NCBI GenBank assembly: GCA_026874595.1
Contig: CM049306.1
Location: 33,248,019 to 33,312,018, forward strand
From: Sipunculus nudus
Taxonomy: Eukaryota; Annelida; Sipuncula; Golfingiida; Sipunculidae
DNA: 64,000 nucleotides
Direction of reading: 5' to 3'
Positions 25,861 through 38,190 of this stretch are shown in pieces. Under the pieces are notes generated by a model. The model worked only from the letters and a program-made list of their open reading frames with translations. It did not search any database and was not told the origin of the DNA. The translations under genes were made by a program, and so were the position numbers. How positions within the stretch are numbered: the stretch's first letter is position 1; every line of letters starts with the position of its first letter.

Positions 25861-26310
25861 ATCAGATAATTAAATTTAGAATTATACTGCTCACACTGTT
25901 GTCATGTCGCTGTGATGATCAAGGTCAAGGTTATCCATTTCCCAGCTCCCCTGAGAACTAGATGAAACAGAGTCGCCAATTTGAGAGAAAGTATGTATTA
26001 TCGGTAGTTCAAAAGTTATGGGGATCACAATAATCATGGATTTTGGCTGGTTTGTCATTGATGATGAATGTCAAGGTCATCAGTTTTGAACAAATAAGAG
26101 AACTTAGCTGAAAAGATTTTACGTATCAAATTTGAAGAAAAAATACTAAAAGTACTTTAGAAGTTATGGTGTTCATTATCAAATCAGATTCATGAGATGT
26201 TAAAGTAGGATAATTTGCGATTTTTTTTAAGTGGACCTGATGAACAGTTCTGGAAATATTTTGGCATAAGGAAGTCTACAACTGGGAAGGCAAACCGGGC
26301 AGAGCTAAAA
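25861..26310 (+). repeat. Diverged repeat with TCAAGGTCA sites
   Basis: Phrases such as GATGAATGTCAAGGTCATCA, ATCAAATTTGAAGAAAAAAT and AAAAGTTATGG resemble the 9.4-10.1 kb block. TCAAGGTCA is perfect at 25919-25927 and 26071-26079. The segment ends near GGGCAGAGCTAAAAC, loosely like an F1 3' end. This is an old, weak match. Confidence 0.4.
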
Positions 26311-27186
26311 CAGATTCCGTACTCATGCACAGTGTACTAGTGGGGTATAATGATACTATTTTACATGAATCATGCAGCTCCAAAGTAGCATCTCATGACA
26401 CAGGTACATTTTGTCATTACATGAGCAAGACAATCAACAGCAACATTTGGAGTAACATGCTGGAACATTACATGCAGCTATAATTCTATTAACTGTACAG
26501 TTCAAGGTAAAATCATTATACAAAAATTACTGTGTGGGCAGGCCCTAAGCGTAACCACTCATAAGATCAGGAAATCTGACAAAATTTGAGGTTTAAAACT
26601 GATATTAGTGATAATATAATGTAATTTCTTGAAAGTGTCAAAATTATTGAAATATGGTTTGATAATTCAGTACTGAAACACAACTCAAAGGCTTAGGTTA
26701 TGTAATCTAGTTATAATACACAATACTGGGATTATCAGATTTTTTAAAACAAAACAGCAATTTATAAATCAAGTTGACTATAGTGTACTTGAAACAACTT
26801 ACTCACTTTTAAATTACCATAGCAGTATACAGTATTTTTTCTACATTTTCTCAGTACCAAGTCACTTTCCAGTCTTGAAAAATCACGGTTGAATAAACAG
26901 CATTTCAAAACTGCCAGTGTACCTTTCGTGATTATCAGGATAACACCAAGTGCTGGCTAACAGTTTACTAAAATTTTGCTTCAACCATAAAGGTATGTGT
27001 TCATCCCCTTTTGTGTGTGTTTATGTGTGTTTGTTCACAACACTACTCACATAATCATGAATGGAATTTCATGAAATTTTCAGAAATGGGCCAATGACGA
27101 ATCGATAAGATTTTGGTATTGGTCTTGGCAAATGATCTGGATCTAAGAACGCCATCAAGGAATATTCACATTCACAAATGTACAGG
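26311..27186. other. Unique DNA, no gene seen
   Basis: AT-rich, with no ordered repeat and no motif-bearing ORF. Confidence 0.45.
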
Positions 27187-27340
27187 GTTACGAGGTGACA
27201 TAAAAGCGGACCGAACTGTCTCGCTAGTGAAGCATGCTTTTCTAGCGAAGCGGTTGGTACGCCGGACTTGTGCGCCACCGACATGGGTTCGAAACCGGGA
27301 TCAGCCAAGTGTTTTCCCCTGAACAATTTGTCTTCGTAAC
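27187..27340 (+). mobile_element. Short element with tRNA-type A and B boxes
   Basis: TAGCGAAGCGGTTGGTA at 27243 fits the RNA polymerase III A box and GGTTCGAAACC at 27286-27296 fits the B box, about 43 bp apart as in tRNA genes. The unit begins GTTACGAGGTGACATAAAAG and ends TTGTCTTCGTAAC, so its ends are short inverted repeats (GTTACG / CGTAAC). No clean cloverleaf acceptor stem was worked out. A tRNA-derived SINE is most likely, with terminal inverted repeats as an odd feature. Confidence 0.6.
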
Positions 27341-27461
27341 AAAATGGGGGCTCGTCTAACGTGAAGGTTAACTTTGTGGCCTAAGGAATAAGCTCACCAA
27401 AGTGTGACTCCTGGGATAATTAGTCTTGTTCTGATAGCAGAAAGCTCTAAAGAGGGGCTGT

Positions 27462-27589
27462 GTTACGGAGCGACATAAAAGCGGAGCGAACTGTCTCACT
27501 AGTGAAGCATGCTTTTCTAGCGAAGCGGTTGGTATGCTGGACTTGTGCGCCATCAACCTGGGTTCCCCTAAACAATTTGTCTTCGTAAC
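27462..27589 (+). mobile_element. Second copy of the tRNA-box element, B box deleted
   Basis: Begins GTTACGGAGCGACATAAAAG and keeps the A-box sequence TAGCGAAGCGGTTGGTA. It loses about 24 bases across the B box: GGGTTC runs straight into CCCTAAACAATTTGTCTTCG. It ends CGTAAC. Same orientation as the first copy, about 120 bp downstream. With no B box it is unlikely to be transcribed by polymerase III. Confidence 0.6.
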
Positions 27590-29810
27590 AACAGTCACTC
27601 ATGCAGTGAACCTGGGAATATGGGCCAAATAAGTGAATGGTTGAGGCTTGCATTCATATGAATACAGTTGTTCTAGTTTAATTTCTATTACAAAGCATTT
27701 GATGGGGTGTCTGGTTTTCAGTCTGCACTCAGCAGACTGTATCAAGGGGGAGACACAACAGAGTGGACAAGTTTTCTTTCATGAAAACCACAAGTATTAA
27801 ATTAACAGATTAAAAAACAAGATAGTATTCACAGGATAATGTGATTGCTTAACTTCAGTCAGCTTTTAGGCATGCTGTGTGGGAGCAGGCTGTGGATAAT
27901 TTCTTTATACCACTAGGGGTCCTCTGCTGAATTAGCCCCGCTTCAATCAACAAGATGACGTCTACAATACTCTGCTGTTATTGCAAAAATATGAATGTTT
28001 ATCAAGCAACACTGTGTGAACACAATTAATTAAGGGATATTTATAATAGGTAATCTTGAAGTGTGACCACTTGATAAAGATATCATCTACAAACTTGCAT
28101 ACGAACATATAAATCAGTAGGCATTTACATTGGACTAATAGGGCCTACTCTTTTAGTTATGACTAAAGTCATAAGAAGAACCACACTCCTATGGCCACCT
28201 ATTATACTGTATTGATATCACTTTACACAAGTGGTAAATATAAGCAATGGGCTGGAATTACCTCAAAAGAATGTACATGTGAATGTACACTTGATAAGAT
28301 GGCTGTTTCACCCTTGACCAGGCTGAAATTGTAAAAACCTCCTCATTAAAGGTCACAGTGACCTAATGTACACTCTTGATATCACAAATCTTTGGCTGAG
28401 ATTAATATGCTTATAAATGTACTTCAAGGGCTGCATATCTTGGCACACTGTTCTATAGTATTCATTAAAATTTCTGACAGCTGTATTGGAAACTACTATA
28501 TATATTTGGCGGATTATGTTATAAAAAATATCATCTAAATGGGATTCTTAATTTATTTTACCAAGTATACTCTTCAGACAGATGTTGAGACAGAGAACCA
28601 TAACTTAACACACCTACAGGTACCATGACACATCGATGTCATGCTTGAAGGAGCTTGAAGACAGATGAATGATGTGCGATGACAGCCAGAGCTTAGCAAA
28701 AGAAAAATCAGCTCAGCCAGCACCCATGAATCTGGGATTTAAAGTCTCCAGGTAGGCATAAAGCGGTGCTATATGCTGGACCTAGCCAGGTGGGAAGTAG
28801 ATATGTTTGTCATACCAAAAGACAGGGTTAACAATAACTGGTAAGCAGTTCATTACATAATGCTAATCCCTGGTAACTTCACCTGTGGTATTCAATCAGC
28901 AGATAACTATCTGGATGCAATCTTCTCAGCCACTTACTTACAGACTGGGAGGGTCTGGACCAGCCAGGTGTGGGGGTAGCTGGCTGCTGCTGCTAGGTCA
29001 ACCAGTGCACAGTAAGACTAATCAATCATCCCTACTTACACAGTGACTGATTACATCCCAACAGGATACACCCTGGTGTCATTCAGCCATCAGAAAACAA
29101 AAAGTCACTCAACAATCTCTTAAGCCAAGCTTCACATACTGTATATCAAGTCATTCAGCTATAGCATATTAATACTGCTGTAAATATACAGCAAAAAATG
29201 TATATCATATAATCTTTCTCACATTGGGGCAATTGTCTATCCCTGGCCTTACAGGTCTACCCAATGCTTTTGTATACATAAGAAATCACCATTATCTTCA
29301 TCTCAATAGTCTTAAAACAATTTTAAATAAAAAGTTTTACATATAAAGGAATAATTAATTTTTATTGAAGGTTATAACAGTTTTATAGTCCATCCTGCGA
29401 AGCAGCATCAATTAGTTTTTGGCAACAATAAAATGCTAATATATTTTTTCAGAGTATAACAGAAGCAGGAAATTGTGAGCACTCTGCCAATACATAATGA
29501 AACAATTTATTAAAACTCATTAATGTACATACTTTGCAACTATATGGAAGTGTCCATGTTAATTGACAAGAGCAGAATGGCGTCTTTCTATTTTAACATA
29601 TTTATGGTACTCAGTGCTCCAATCGTCTAACCAACACCAGTCAAAAGGTGTCCTTGACCCTGTCAGTTTAGTGTCATTACAAAGAGTGTCTGTTTTCCAC
29701 ATATTAAATGAATTCTTGCACACAAAATTCTTGGTATATTGGTGGTTCGATTATAAATAACTGCTGGAGTACCTGGTTGATTTACTGATAAAATAATTCT
29801 ACTTTGTAGA
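27590..29810. other. Unique DNA, no gene seen
   Basis: No motif-bearing ORF and no ordered repeat. Confidence 0.45.
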
Positions 29811-30055
29811 TGTATATGTCAAGGCCCAGATCGCGATCTGGACGGATCTTAGATCTGTCCAGCCCAAATTGCGATCGCAGTTCAGGCCAGCCCAAACTGC
29901 GATCACAATCCAGGCTGGCCAGATCTTAGATCCGTCCAGCCTAGATTGCGATCGCAGTTTAGTCCGGCCCAGACTGTGATCCTGTCTTTCTTGCTTCTGG
30001 ATTGCAATCTGGTCTAAGATCCGTCCAGATCGCAATCTGGGCCTTGACATATATA
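29811..30055. mobile_element. Foldback element (~240 bp) with ~40-bp terminal inverted repeats
   Basis: TATATGTCAAGGCCCAGATC opens the left arm, and the right arm ends ...CAGATCGCAATCTGGGCC then TTGACATATATA, its near-perfect complement. The arms also share GGACGGATCTTAGA. The interior repeats TTGCGATCGCAGTT and CCAGCCCAAA/CCTAGAT modules in both orientations, so the whole element is internally palindromic. No ORF is meaningful. TA-type target duplication is possible within the TATA-rich borders. Confidence 0.85.
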
Positions 30056-30549
30056 TCACCAAAACAAACGATGGGAGCCCCTTGGTGTGACGGACTATAA
30101 TCAGAGTATGACAACCTCCTTGATCAACATTCAGAGTCCATGCCATCATATAATATTCTGCATTTCAGATTGATAAACTTGGGGCTGTCAACCTGTCATG
30201 ATATAATGATCAATGTATTGATCAATGCTTGGGGGACAAAATTTTAATACAATCATTGATATCTCAAGCAGGAACAGAAACCACAGCATAGCACAAATTT
30301 TTCTAAACTGGCGCCACAGACAATACCATTATTATATGATAGCCTGGAAGCACAGGTCTGAGTTTGAAACTTGTGATACACCCTATGATGGAAAAACATG
30401 CGATATTAAACACTGCTACTGAAAGCAGTGGTTAACTGGAATAGGTCTGAGACCAAATGTAATGTGAACACTATATAAGGGTGTGCAGCCCGCCATCCAA
30501 CTCCCCCTCTCCCCCTGCCCAGCATACTAAAAGGGCAAAATTTGCCACT
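30056..30549. other. Unique DNA, no gene seen
   Basis: About 490 bases with one 65-codon chance ORF at 30225-30422 and no motif. Confidence 0.45.
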
Positions 30550-30569
30550 CCCCCCCCCCCCCCCCCCCC
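30550..30569 (+). repeat. Poly-C run of 20
   Basis: Twenty uninterrupted C follow ATTTGCCACT. The minus strand is a poly-G run capable of quadruplex formation. Confidence 0.95.
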
Positions 30570-30577
30570 GAACCCAT

Positions 30578-30644
30578 TTACTAAATATCCATCCTACCTC
30601 AAATAAGACACACTTACTAAATATCCATCCTACCTCAAATATAA
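30578..30644 (+). repeat. 36-bp tandem duplication
   Basis: TTACTAAATATCCATCCTAC plus CTCAAATA occurs at 30578 and again at 30614. Confidence 0.85.
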
Positions 30645-30920
30645 CTCACAAACAACAAATGAAATAATACCAATTGATATTTGTTCAACTGGTAAATTAA
30701 ACATAAAACTGAGATTCAATTTTCTCAGCACTGCGTAAAAAGTTCCCAATATTAAACTAATGGTCCACAGTCCTTTGTAAATCCAACTTCTGAATACTTT
30801 TTATAATACCACAGGCCTGACGATATGATTAATCAAACAGAATATTAAATTACAGTTAAACACCTGTCTAGTGTCTGTTAAATAAATTCAGGATATTTTT
30901 CACTCTCTTCATCACAAGCT

Positions 30921-31053
30921 TGAAAAGGCACAAAAGGTTACCTGTATGTTTTTTTTTTAAGATTGTTGCATTATTATTATTATTATTATTGAAAAGGCAC
31001 AAAAGGTAACCTGTATGTTTTTTAAGATTGGTGCATTATTATTATTATTATTA
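30921..31053 (+). repeat. 69-bp tandem duplication ending in (ATT)n
   Basis: TGAAAAGGCACAAAAGGT and then CCTGTATGTTTTTT, AAGATTG and GTGCATTATTATT occur at 30921 and again at 30990. Both end in ATT microsatellite (six or more repeats). Confidence 0.9.
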
Positions 31054-31489
31054 TAAAAGAGGAATTAATCTGACACAGACAAAATCAGGAACCCAACCAC
31101 AATTCACACCACACCCCCACTGATTGTGTGTAATCAAACCAGCCTGGTATAATAGTTTAACTGATTTTACAGACTGGTCCAATCATACAAAGCTGCTCAT
31201 TTGGAGACCAGAAAAGCCCCAGCAGCTGTGACAGACTGTTATATAATCCACATTCCTTAAATACCGTGTCAGATCCCAGCAGTGATCAGAAGGGGTAACA
31301 CCTGTTGGTCTGCCTTTTAGAGTATTCATAAAAAACTTAAAACACAATATATTTTTTTAGCTGCAGCTGAGTTTTACCATGGCAAAATTTTACTATATTT
31401 TCACCCGGGTCTGTCAGTCATTTCCTTTCTGATCATTAGTTAATTTAAATCAAATGGTTTTATGGATTTCCATAAAATAATAATAAAAT

Positions 31490-31801
31490 AAGCCAAAAAA
31501 AATTAAAGGTATAGTTCTCAGGCACCACCTGCATCAATCTTAACCCCCCTGGATGCAAAATTTTTTTATTTTGATTTTATCTTTCAAGTTGATTTATAAA
31601 ATAATACAATTTTGATCAGATTTCCTTTGTTATGTAGTGCTTCTACCTGTTAAGCAAAAATATTCTGTTATTTTTATGCTTAATCCTGATCATATCACAT
31701 TTTTATTGAAACATACAAAAAAAGTTAAAAAATAAAATATCACCCACCTGCATTGATTTCTTAAACAAAAGTGCCTGAGAACCATACCTTTTTTTGGCCT
31801 A
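31490..31801 (+). mobile_element. MITE with GGTATGGTTCTCAGGCAC termini (copy 1)
   Basis: The left end AGCCAAAAAA...GGTATAGTTCTCAGGCACC and the right end GTGCCTGAGAACCATACC...TTTTTTTGGCC are inverted repeats. The interior (ATTTTATCTTTCAAG, TATGTAGTGCTTCTACCTGT, AGCAAAAAT, CTGATCATATC) matches a second copy at 58.84-59.13 kb in opposite orientation along its full length. It encodes nothing recognisable. The transposase superfamily was not assigned. Confidence 0.85.
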
Positions 31802-32262
31802 AGTGGTGTGTGCTGAGGCATAGGGAAGAGATCATACAGGTATTAAAATTCTGTGATCCAAGGGTAGAATTGTGGAGGCTGTGAGTTGAGTTTAAATCTC
31901 ATCCGAGGAGTGGTGATATATTTTTCGATCTGCCCCACCAAGGGTGCAGGCTTTAATAGCTTAATGGGAAGGCTGTGCCCCGCAGCCAATGTATCACTTA
32001 TAAATAAGTGCATCTGTAGTGGGTTCTTTAATGTTTCATTACACAATCAGGACCTGCAGGTGTGGTAGACACCTGCCTGGGTGAAACCAGAATACAGAAT
32101 AAAATGACAGGACACAACTAAATTGAACTAATACACCCCTGTCATGAATTCCAAAACCAAAATGGTACTCTGCAAATGTACATACTTTGATTAAGCATAT
32201 GATTATCATTAGGCAGCATTAAAATAAGGAGATGGAGACCTCCACCAAAAACATCTTTTGAA
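31802..32262. other. Unique DNA, possibly an old SINE relic
   Basis: Contains GAGTTTAAATCTC at about 31885, loosely like a B box, but no convincing A box. No gene seen. Confidence 0.3.
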
Positions 32263-34674
32263 ACAAGTGACCCATGGGTCATGACGCTCAGCTGCCAAGC
32301 ATGACCTGCGACATCATGGGCTGAGATTCACAACTTCCAGTCAAATTTTGAAGAACCAATTTGCCAATTTGTTGAAATTTTCTACGACAACAGAAATATA
32401 TATCACCTATGTCTGGTTAAAACACAGTGAATTGATGGTCTGAGGAAAATGTGTGATTGTTAAGGTATCCAGAACTATTCCCATAGCTTACTTGATACCT
32501 GTCAGTCTCAAAAGGAACACCACAAAGGGCAAATATAAGATCAAAATATATAGCAAAAAATCAAGGAAATCCATGCAAGAATTATTGAGAAACAGGTGCT
32601 TCTGTATTAATTTTTATTCAATACAAGCCAACTGTACTGCACTTTCATATATGATGATAATATTTATTCAGAAATATTTGACCCAATCCTTTGCAAGATT
32701 ACATTAATATACGTCTGTCTGCCTTCACTTTAACAGTTCTTGAGATAATATGATCAAAAGGAATTTAAAGATGGTTGCCTGGTGGCCATTTTGGACTTCT
32801 GACAGGTCTGAAATCAGACAACAACCATTCTCTAAATTGGATCAAAAATTGAAGGAAAATTACTGAAACTGCACTTAAAAAGGATTTCTAAGGTGGCTAA
32901 CTGGCAGACATAATGGATTTGTGACAAGTCTGACATTTCTTATCACACATCCTCCAATAAGAGACCAAACTTAGGGCAAATTCTTCAAATGATGTTACAG
33001 TAATGAATGTCCAAAACAATTCAAAAGGCATGTTCAGGCGCTCATATCAGATTTACAAATATGCAAATGTAAAAGTGTAGGTCCAATGTTTTTTATTATC
33101 ACTCTGCTTTTCAATGGGGTCAGCAGGGTTGGTAAACTGCAAAACCTGAAAGAAAAGAAATGCAGAAAGCATGACTAAGAGTCTTGTAATAAAATAAAGC
33201 CATCCTAAATCAAGTACACATCCACATATTATGAGAACAAACACTTGCTTTTATATGTGGTGATTTATATAAAAATATTCAGATATCTAGGAAACTAAGT
33301 TTATTACTATGATTCCATAAAATAAACTGCAAAATGTTCCCATCATCTTATAAATCAGTAGCTAAACCTTAATACTATACTCTCAGTGTTAATGCCTGGC
33401 TGAAATATTCCAACAACAGTGTTTTGTTATGCAGTAATGAGGTACTTATCACTCAGCCTTATCACTTAATAGCCTGATACAAAAGGGAGTCATATGTCAC
33501 CAGTGTCACTCACAATTACAGCCACACGGTGAGATGTACCAGCTGAGTGCAAGCTTATATATACAAGAAAAATAGAGATGGTCTACAAAATAAGTTGACC
33601 TGACCTATGACCTTGGCCTTTTGCCCACATATCAACTGGATTCTTTCTAAATGATTGGTAACTACTAACCAATTACATCTGGCCTGGTGTAAATACTTGG
33701 CAACCAATGAGTGAATAACTTAGACCTGCAACCTTTAACCTCCTGACCAGCTGACCTCAAAATCAATTAGTTATTTCTTCATGCAAAAAGACCCATAAAT
33801 ATGAAGTTTGAATCACATTGAGTGATGCATAGATGTGGCATATGTGAAAGACTGAAGGTTTGGGTTGAACAGTTTCACTTGAAATATGTTCACAAGCATT
33901 TAGAACAAGATTGTGACCTTGACCTTTGACCTTTTGAATTCAACTTCAATAGGCTTCTTCCCCTATTGGTAGGTAAACCATATATGACAGATGGAAAGTA
34001 TAGATTGAAAAGTTTGCCTGAAAATGACTCCACGCAAGAAGAGGGTGCTGTAAACTTGACCTTTGACCTCAAAATCAACAGGTCTTTTCCCCTGTTGGCA
34101 GAGAAGCGATATCAGTGCTGAAAGGTTTGGAATGAAAGGTCTAGCTTGAAATGTGTCCACAACCTTTTCAAAGAAGTGGATCCTGTGACCCTGACCTTTG
34201 ACCTTGTGATCTCAACATCTATAGGATTCTTCTCCCACTTAGTAGGTGAGCTATCTGTGAAAGATCAAAGAATTGGGATGAAAGGTTTGGCTTAAAATGC
34301 ATCCTCAGGCTTTTCAAAGAAGTTGGTTCTGTGACCTTGACCTTGTGACCTCAAAATAATTATGGTTCTTCCCCTGTTGGTAGGTGAGCTGTATGTGAAA
34401 GATGGAAGGTTTGGGATGAAAATTTTGGCTAAAAGAATTATTTCTGGGGTGTGTTTGTAACTTCAAGAATATAGGTCGCAGTGACCTAATTTCAGGTTTG
34501 CAAGATCTTTTTAGAACCTCTAAGACTGCATAGGGTTCATGGCCCTAGCCTCTACGGTTACGATTTGTGCCCTGCTAACAGACGGCCGGCCGGCCGGACG
34601 GACAGACGGAAGGACGACGGACAAAGACCCATCGCTATAGCCCAGCATGACTGAAAGTCAGCTGAGCTAAAAAT
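32263..34674 (+). mobile_element. F1 element, ~2.4 kb (copy E1)
   Basis: The 5' end is AACAAG then the perfect palindrome TGACCCATGGGTCA (32268-32281) and TGACGCTCAGCTG. The 3' end is AGCCCAGCATGACTG / AAAGTCAGCTGAGCT plus AAAAA, preceded by GGCCGGCCGGCCGG and ACGG microsatellite at 34583-34615. Between about 33595 and 34435 lie five or six units of TGACCTTGACCTTTGACC plus CTTCCCCTATTGGTAGGT type. The last ~130 bases before the microsatellite match the CTAATTTCAGG core of copy B. A near-identical copy starts 3.6 kb downstream with unrelated flanks, so these are separate insertions rather than one tandem block. Confidence 0.85.
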
Positions 34675-35860
34675 TATCTCAAGAGTTGACTGTGCCTTGG
34701 ACAGAATGCACTGACACCTGTAGCTGTTTGGTGAATCTGATAACAGAAAGGTGGGTCTTAACAACTGATAGGTTAATGGCTTGTTGTTGGCAATGTCTAT
34801 CAAATGAGGATGTCTCAGATGACCATACAATAGAAATGATATGTCATCAGTCAGTTTCGGAGAAACCAGGATATTTAGCTCAATATTAAGAACACGCTAC
34901 AAGGATTTCCTCACACTGGGCAGTTTTTCTTCCTTCCAGCTCATAACTTGCATAAAATTTATGATGGGGTCTTTTTGCTGTATCTAGAGCATTGGAATAT
35001 TATGTTTGTCCTCAAAAAAACCTTTGAACTGAAATGTCTTTTCTTCCCCTAATGAAAGTAATTCACATTAAATCCAGTCCAGATGACAACTGTCAAGTGT
35101 GGTTTGTTTTATGCATAATAACATTTTGAAACTGCAAGGTGTCTGCTTGCGCCATGGCTGAATTGTCAGATTAATTTTTCTGCTGTCTTTAGTTCAGTGC
35201 TGTGTTTTAACAACACATTTTGCCAACAATATCTGCATTGCCAGATGATGCCCATGGTAATTTGGAACTTTAAAATTTACTCTAGAAGCTGGGAAATCAT
35301 GTGTAGCAAATAAAAATAAAAAAATTTTCATGGGAATGTACCAGCCTCCTCCCAACCCTTGGTTGTATGTTGTACAGATTGCCATCCAGCATTCCATTAT
35401 TCTAGAATGCATCATCTGTCAGTGGGACTCCAGTGAAGTTCCACTGAGATTTTGCCATTTTTCCCTTGAGGCAGCAGGAGAGATTGAACCTCGTATCCCT
35501 TGAACCAAATACTGGTACCTTTTCTTTCTGTTTCCTCTGTTTTAAAAGTAACTTCAGTGTCTCTACCACCAGACTGTCTCATTGATCAGCACCATATGCT
35601 TTTTACATTTTTAACGGCTGATGTTGTCTTGATATCATTTTATCTTCAAAGTCTGGCATCTTGAAAGTTTTTAGGCCTAAGCAAATGCAACAGATAAATG
35701 CATTAAGTGTCATGTAGCAGAGAGGTCTGATATGACACAGCTGGCTTTGGACCAACTCCAGTCTTTGAGCTATTTTATTATCTCAATTTTTTGTTTCATG
35801 TGCCATGTCCTATGAAAATGTAAAGTTCATTTGCTGAAAGAATTTCACATTAAATATGTA
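34675..35860. other. Unique DNA between the two F1 copies
   Basis: No recognisable gene. ORFs of 67-90 codons near 34.6-34.9 kb overlap the F1 end and lack motifs. Confidence 0.45.
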
Positions 35861-38190
35861 ACAAGTGACCCATGGGTCATGACGCTCAGCTGCCAAGTAT
35901 GAACTGTGACATAATGGACTGAGATTCACAACTTCCAGTCAAATTTTAAAGAACCAATTTGCCAATTTGTTGAAAATTTTCTATGACAACAGAAATATAT
36001 ATCACCTATGTCTGGTTAAAACACAGTGAATTGATGGTCTGAGGAAAATGCATGATTATTAAGTTATCAGGAACTATTCCAACAGCTTGCTTGAAACCTG
36101 TCAGTCTCAAAAGGAACACCACAAAGGGCAAATATAAGATCAAAATATATAGCAAAAATCAAGGAAATACATGCAAGAATTATTGAGAAACAGGTGCTTC
36201 TGTATGAATTTTTATTCAATACAAGCCAACTGTACTGCACTTTTATAAATGATGGTAATATTTATTCAGAAATATTTGACTCAATCCTTTACAAGATTAC
36301 ATAAATATACATCCAACTGCATTCACTTTAACTGTTCTTGAGATAATATGATCAAAAGGAACTAAAAGATGGTTGCCTCGTGGCCATATTGGACTTCTGA
36401 CAAGTCTGAAATCAGACAACAACCATTCTCTAAATCGGATCAAACATTAAAGAAAAATTACTGAAACTGCACTGAAGAAAGAATTTCTAAGGTGGCTAAC
36501 TGGCAGACATAATGGATTTCTGACAAGTATGACATTTGATATCCCACATTCTCCAATAAGAGACCAAACTTGGGGCAAATTATCCAGTAATAAATGCCCA
36601 AAATAATTCAAAAGGCATGTCCAGGCCATCATATCAGATTTATAGATATGCAATTGTAAAAAGTGTAAGTCCAATATTTTTTATTATCACTCTGCTTTTC
36701 AATGGGGTCAGCAGGGTAGGTAAACTGCCAAACCTGAAAGAAAGGAAATGCAGAAAGCATGACAAAGAGTCTTGAAACAAAACAAAAAGCCATCCTAAAT
36801 CAAGGTACACATCCACATATTATGAGAACAAACACTTGCTTTTATATGTGGTGATATATATTAAAATATTCAGATATCTAGGAAACTAAGTTTATTGCTA
36901 GGATTCCATAAAATAAACTGCAAAATGTTCCCATCATCTTATAAATCCGTAGCTAAACCTTAAAACTATACTCTCATAGTCTTAATGCCTGGCTGAAGCA
37001 TTCTGACAACAGTGTTTTTGTTATGAAGTAACGAGGTACTTATCACTGAGCCTTATCACTTAATAGGCTGATACAAAAGGGAGTCATATGTCACCAGTGT
37101 CACTCATAATTACAGCCACACAGGGAGATGTACCAGCTGGAGTGGGATGGTTATATATACAAGAAAAATAGAGAGTCTACAAAATAAGTTGACCTGACCT
37201 ATGACCTTGGCCTTTTGCCCACATATCAACTGGATTCTTTCTAAATGATGGGTAACTACTAACCATTTACATCTGGCCCGGTGTAAATACTTGGCAACCA
37301 ATGAGTGAATAACTTAGACCTGCAACCTTTAACCTCCTGACCAGCTGACCTCAAAATCAATTAGTTATTTCTTCATGCAAAAAGACCCATAAATATGAAG
37401 TTTGAATCACATTGAGTGATGCATAGATGTGGCATATGTGAAAGACTGAAGGTTTGGGTTGAACAGTTTCACTTGAAATATGCTCACAAGCATTTAGAAC
37501 AATATTGTGACCTTGACCTTTGACTTTTTGACCTCAACATCAATAGGCTTCTTCCCCTATTGGTAGGTAAACCATATATGACAGATGGAAAGTATAGATT
37601 GAAAAGTTTGCCTGAAAATGACTCCACGCAAGAAGAGGGTGCTGTGAACTTGACCTTTGACCTCAAAATCAACAGGTCTTTTCCCCTGTTGGCAGAGAAG
37701 CGATATCAGTGCTGGAAGGTTTGGAATGAAAGGTCAAGCTTGAAATGTGTCCACTACCTTTTCGAAGAAGTGGATCATGTGACCCTGACCTTTGACCTCA
37801 AAATCTATAGGATTCTTCTCCAACTTAGTAGGTGAGCTATATGTGAAAGATCAAAGAATTGGGATGAAAGGGTTGGCTTAAAATGCATCCACAGGCTTTT
37901 CAAAGAAGAGGCTCCTGTGACCTTGACCTTTGACCTTTTGACCTCAAAAAAATTATGGTTCTTCCCCTGTTGGTAGGTGAGCTGTATGTGAAAGATGGAA
38001 GGTTTGGGATGAAAATTTTGTCTCAAAGAGTTATTTCTGGGGGGTGCAAACACACCCCATAACTTCGAGAATATAGGTCGCAGTGACCTAATTTCAGCTT
38101 TGCAAGGAGATCTTTTTATAACCTCTAAGGCTGCATAGGGTTCATGGCCCTAGCCCCTACGGTTACAATTTGAGCCCTGCTAAAAATTAT
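35861..38190 (+). mobile_element. F1 element, 3' hairpin deleted (copy E2)
   Basis: The 5' end (palindrome TGACCCATGGGTCA at 35866-35879) and the interior match E1 nearly base for base. Small indels are visible, for example the ATGATGTTACAG segment of E1 near 32991 is missing here. After GAGCCCTGCT it jumps to AAAAATTAT. The ~90-base segment with the GC-rich microsatellite and both hairpin arms is missing, with GCT shared at both edges of the deletion. Loss by microhomology is likely, and the copy should be immobile if the hairpin is needed. Confidence 0.85.

Noticed and set aside
27243-27296. Functional tRNA gene
   Set aside because: A and B boxes fit, but no acceptor stem or clean anticodon arm was found and a second truncated copy sits nearby. 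A SINE-like element is more likely.
31843-32080. Possible SINE with GAGTTTAAATCTC
   Set aside because: The B-box resemblance is weak and no A box or tail could be identified.
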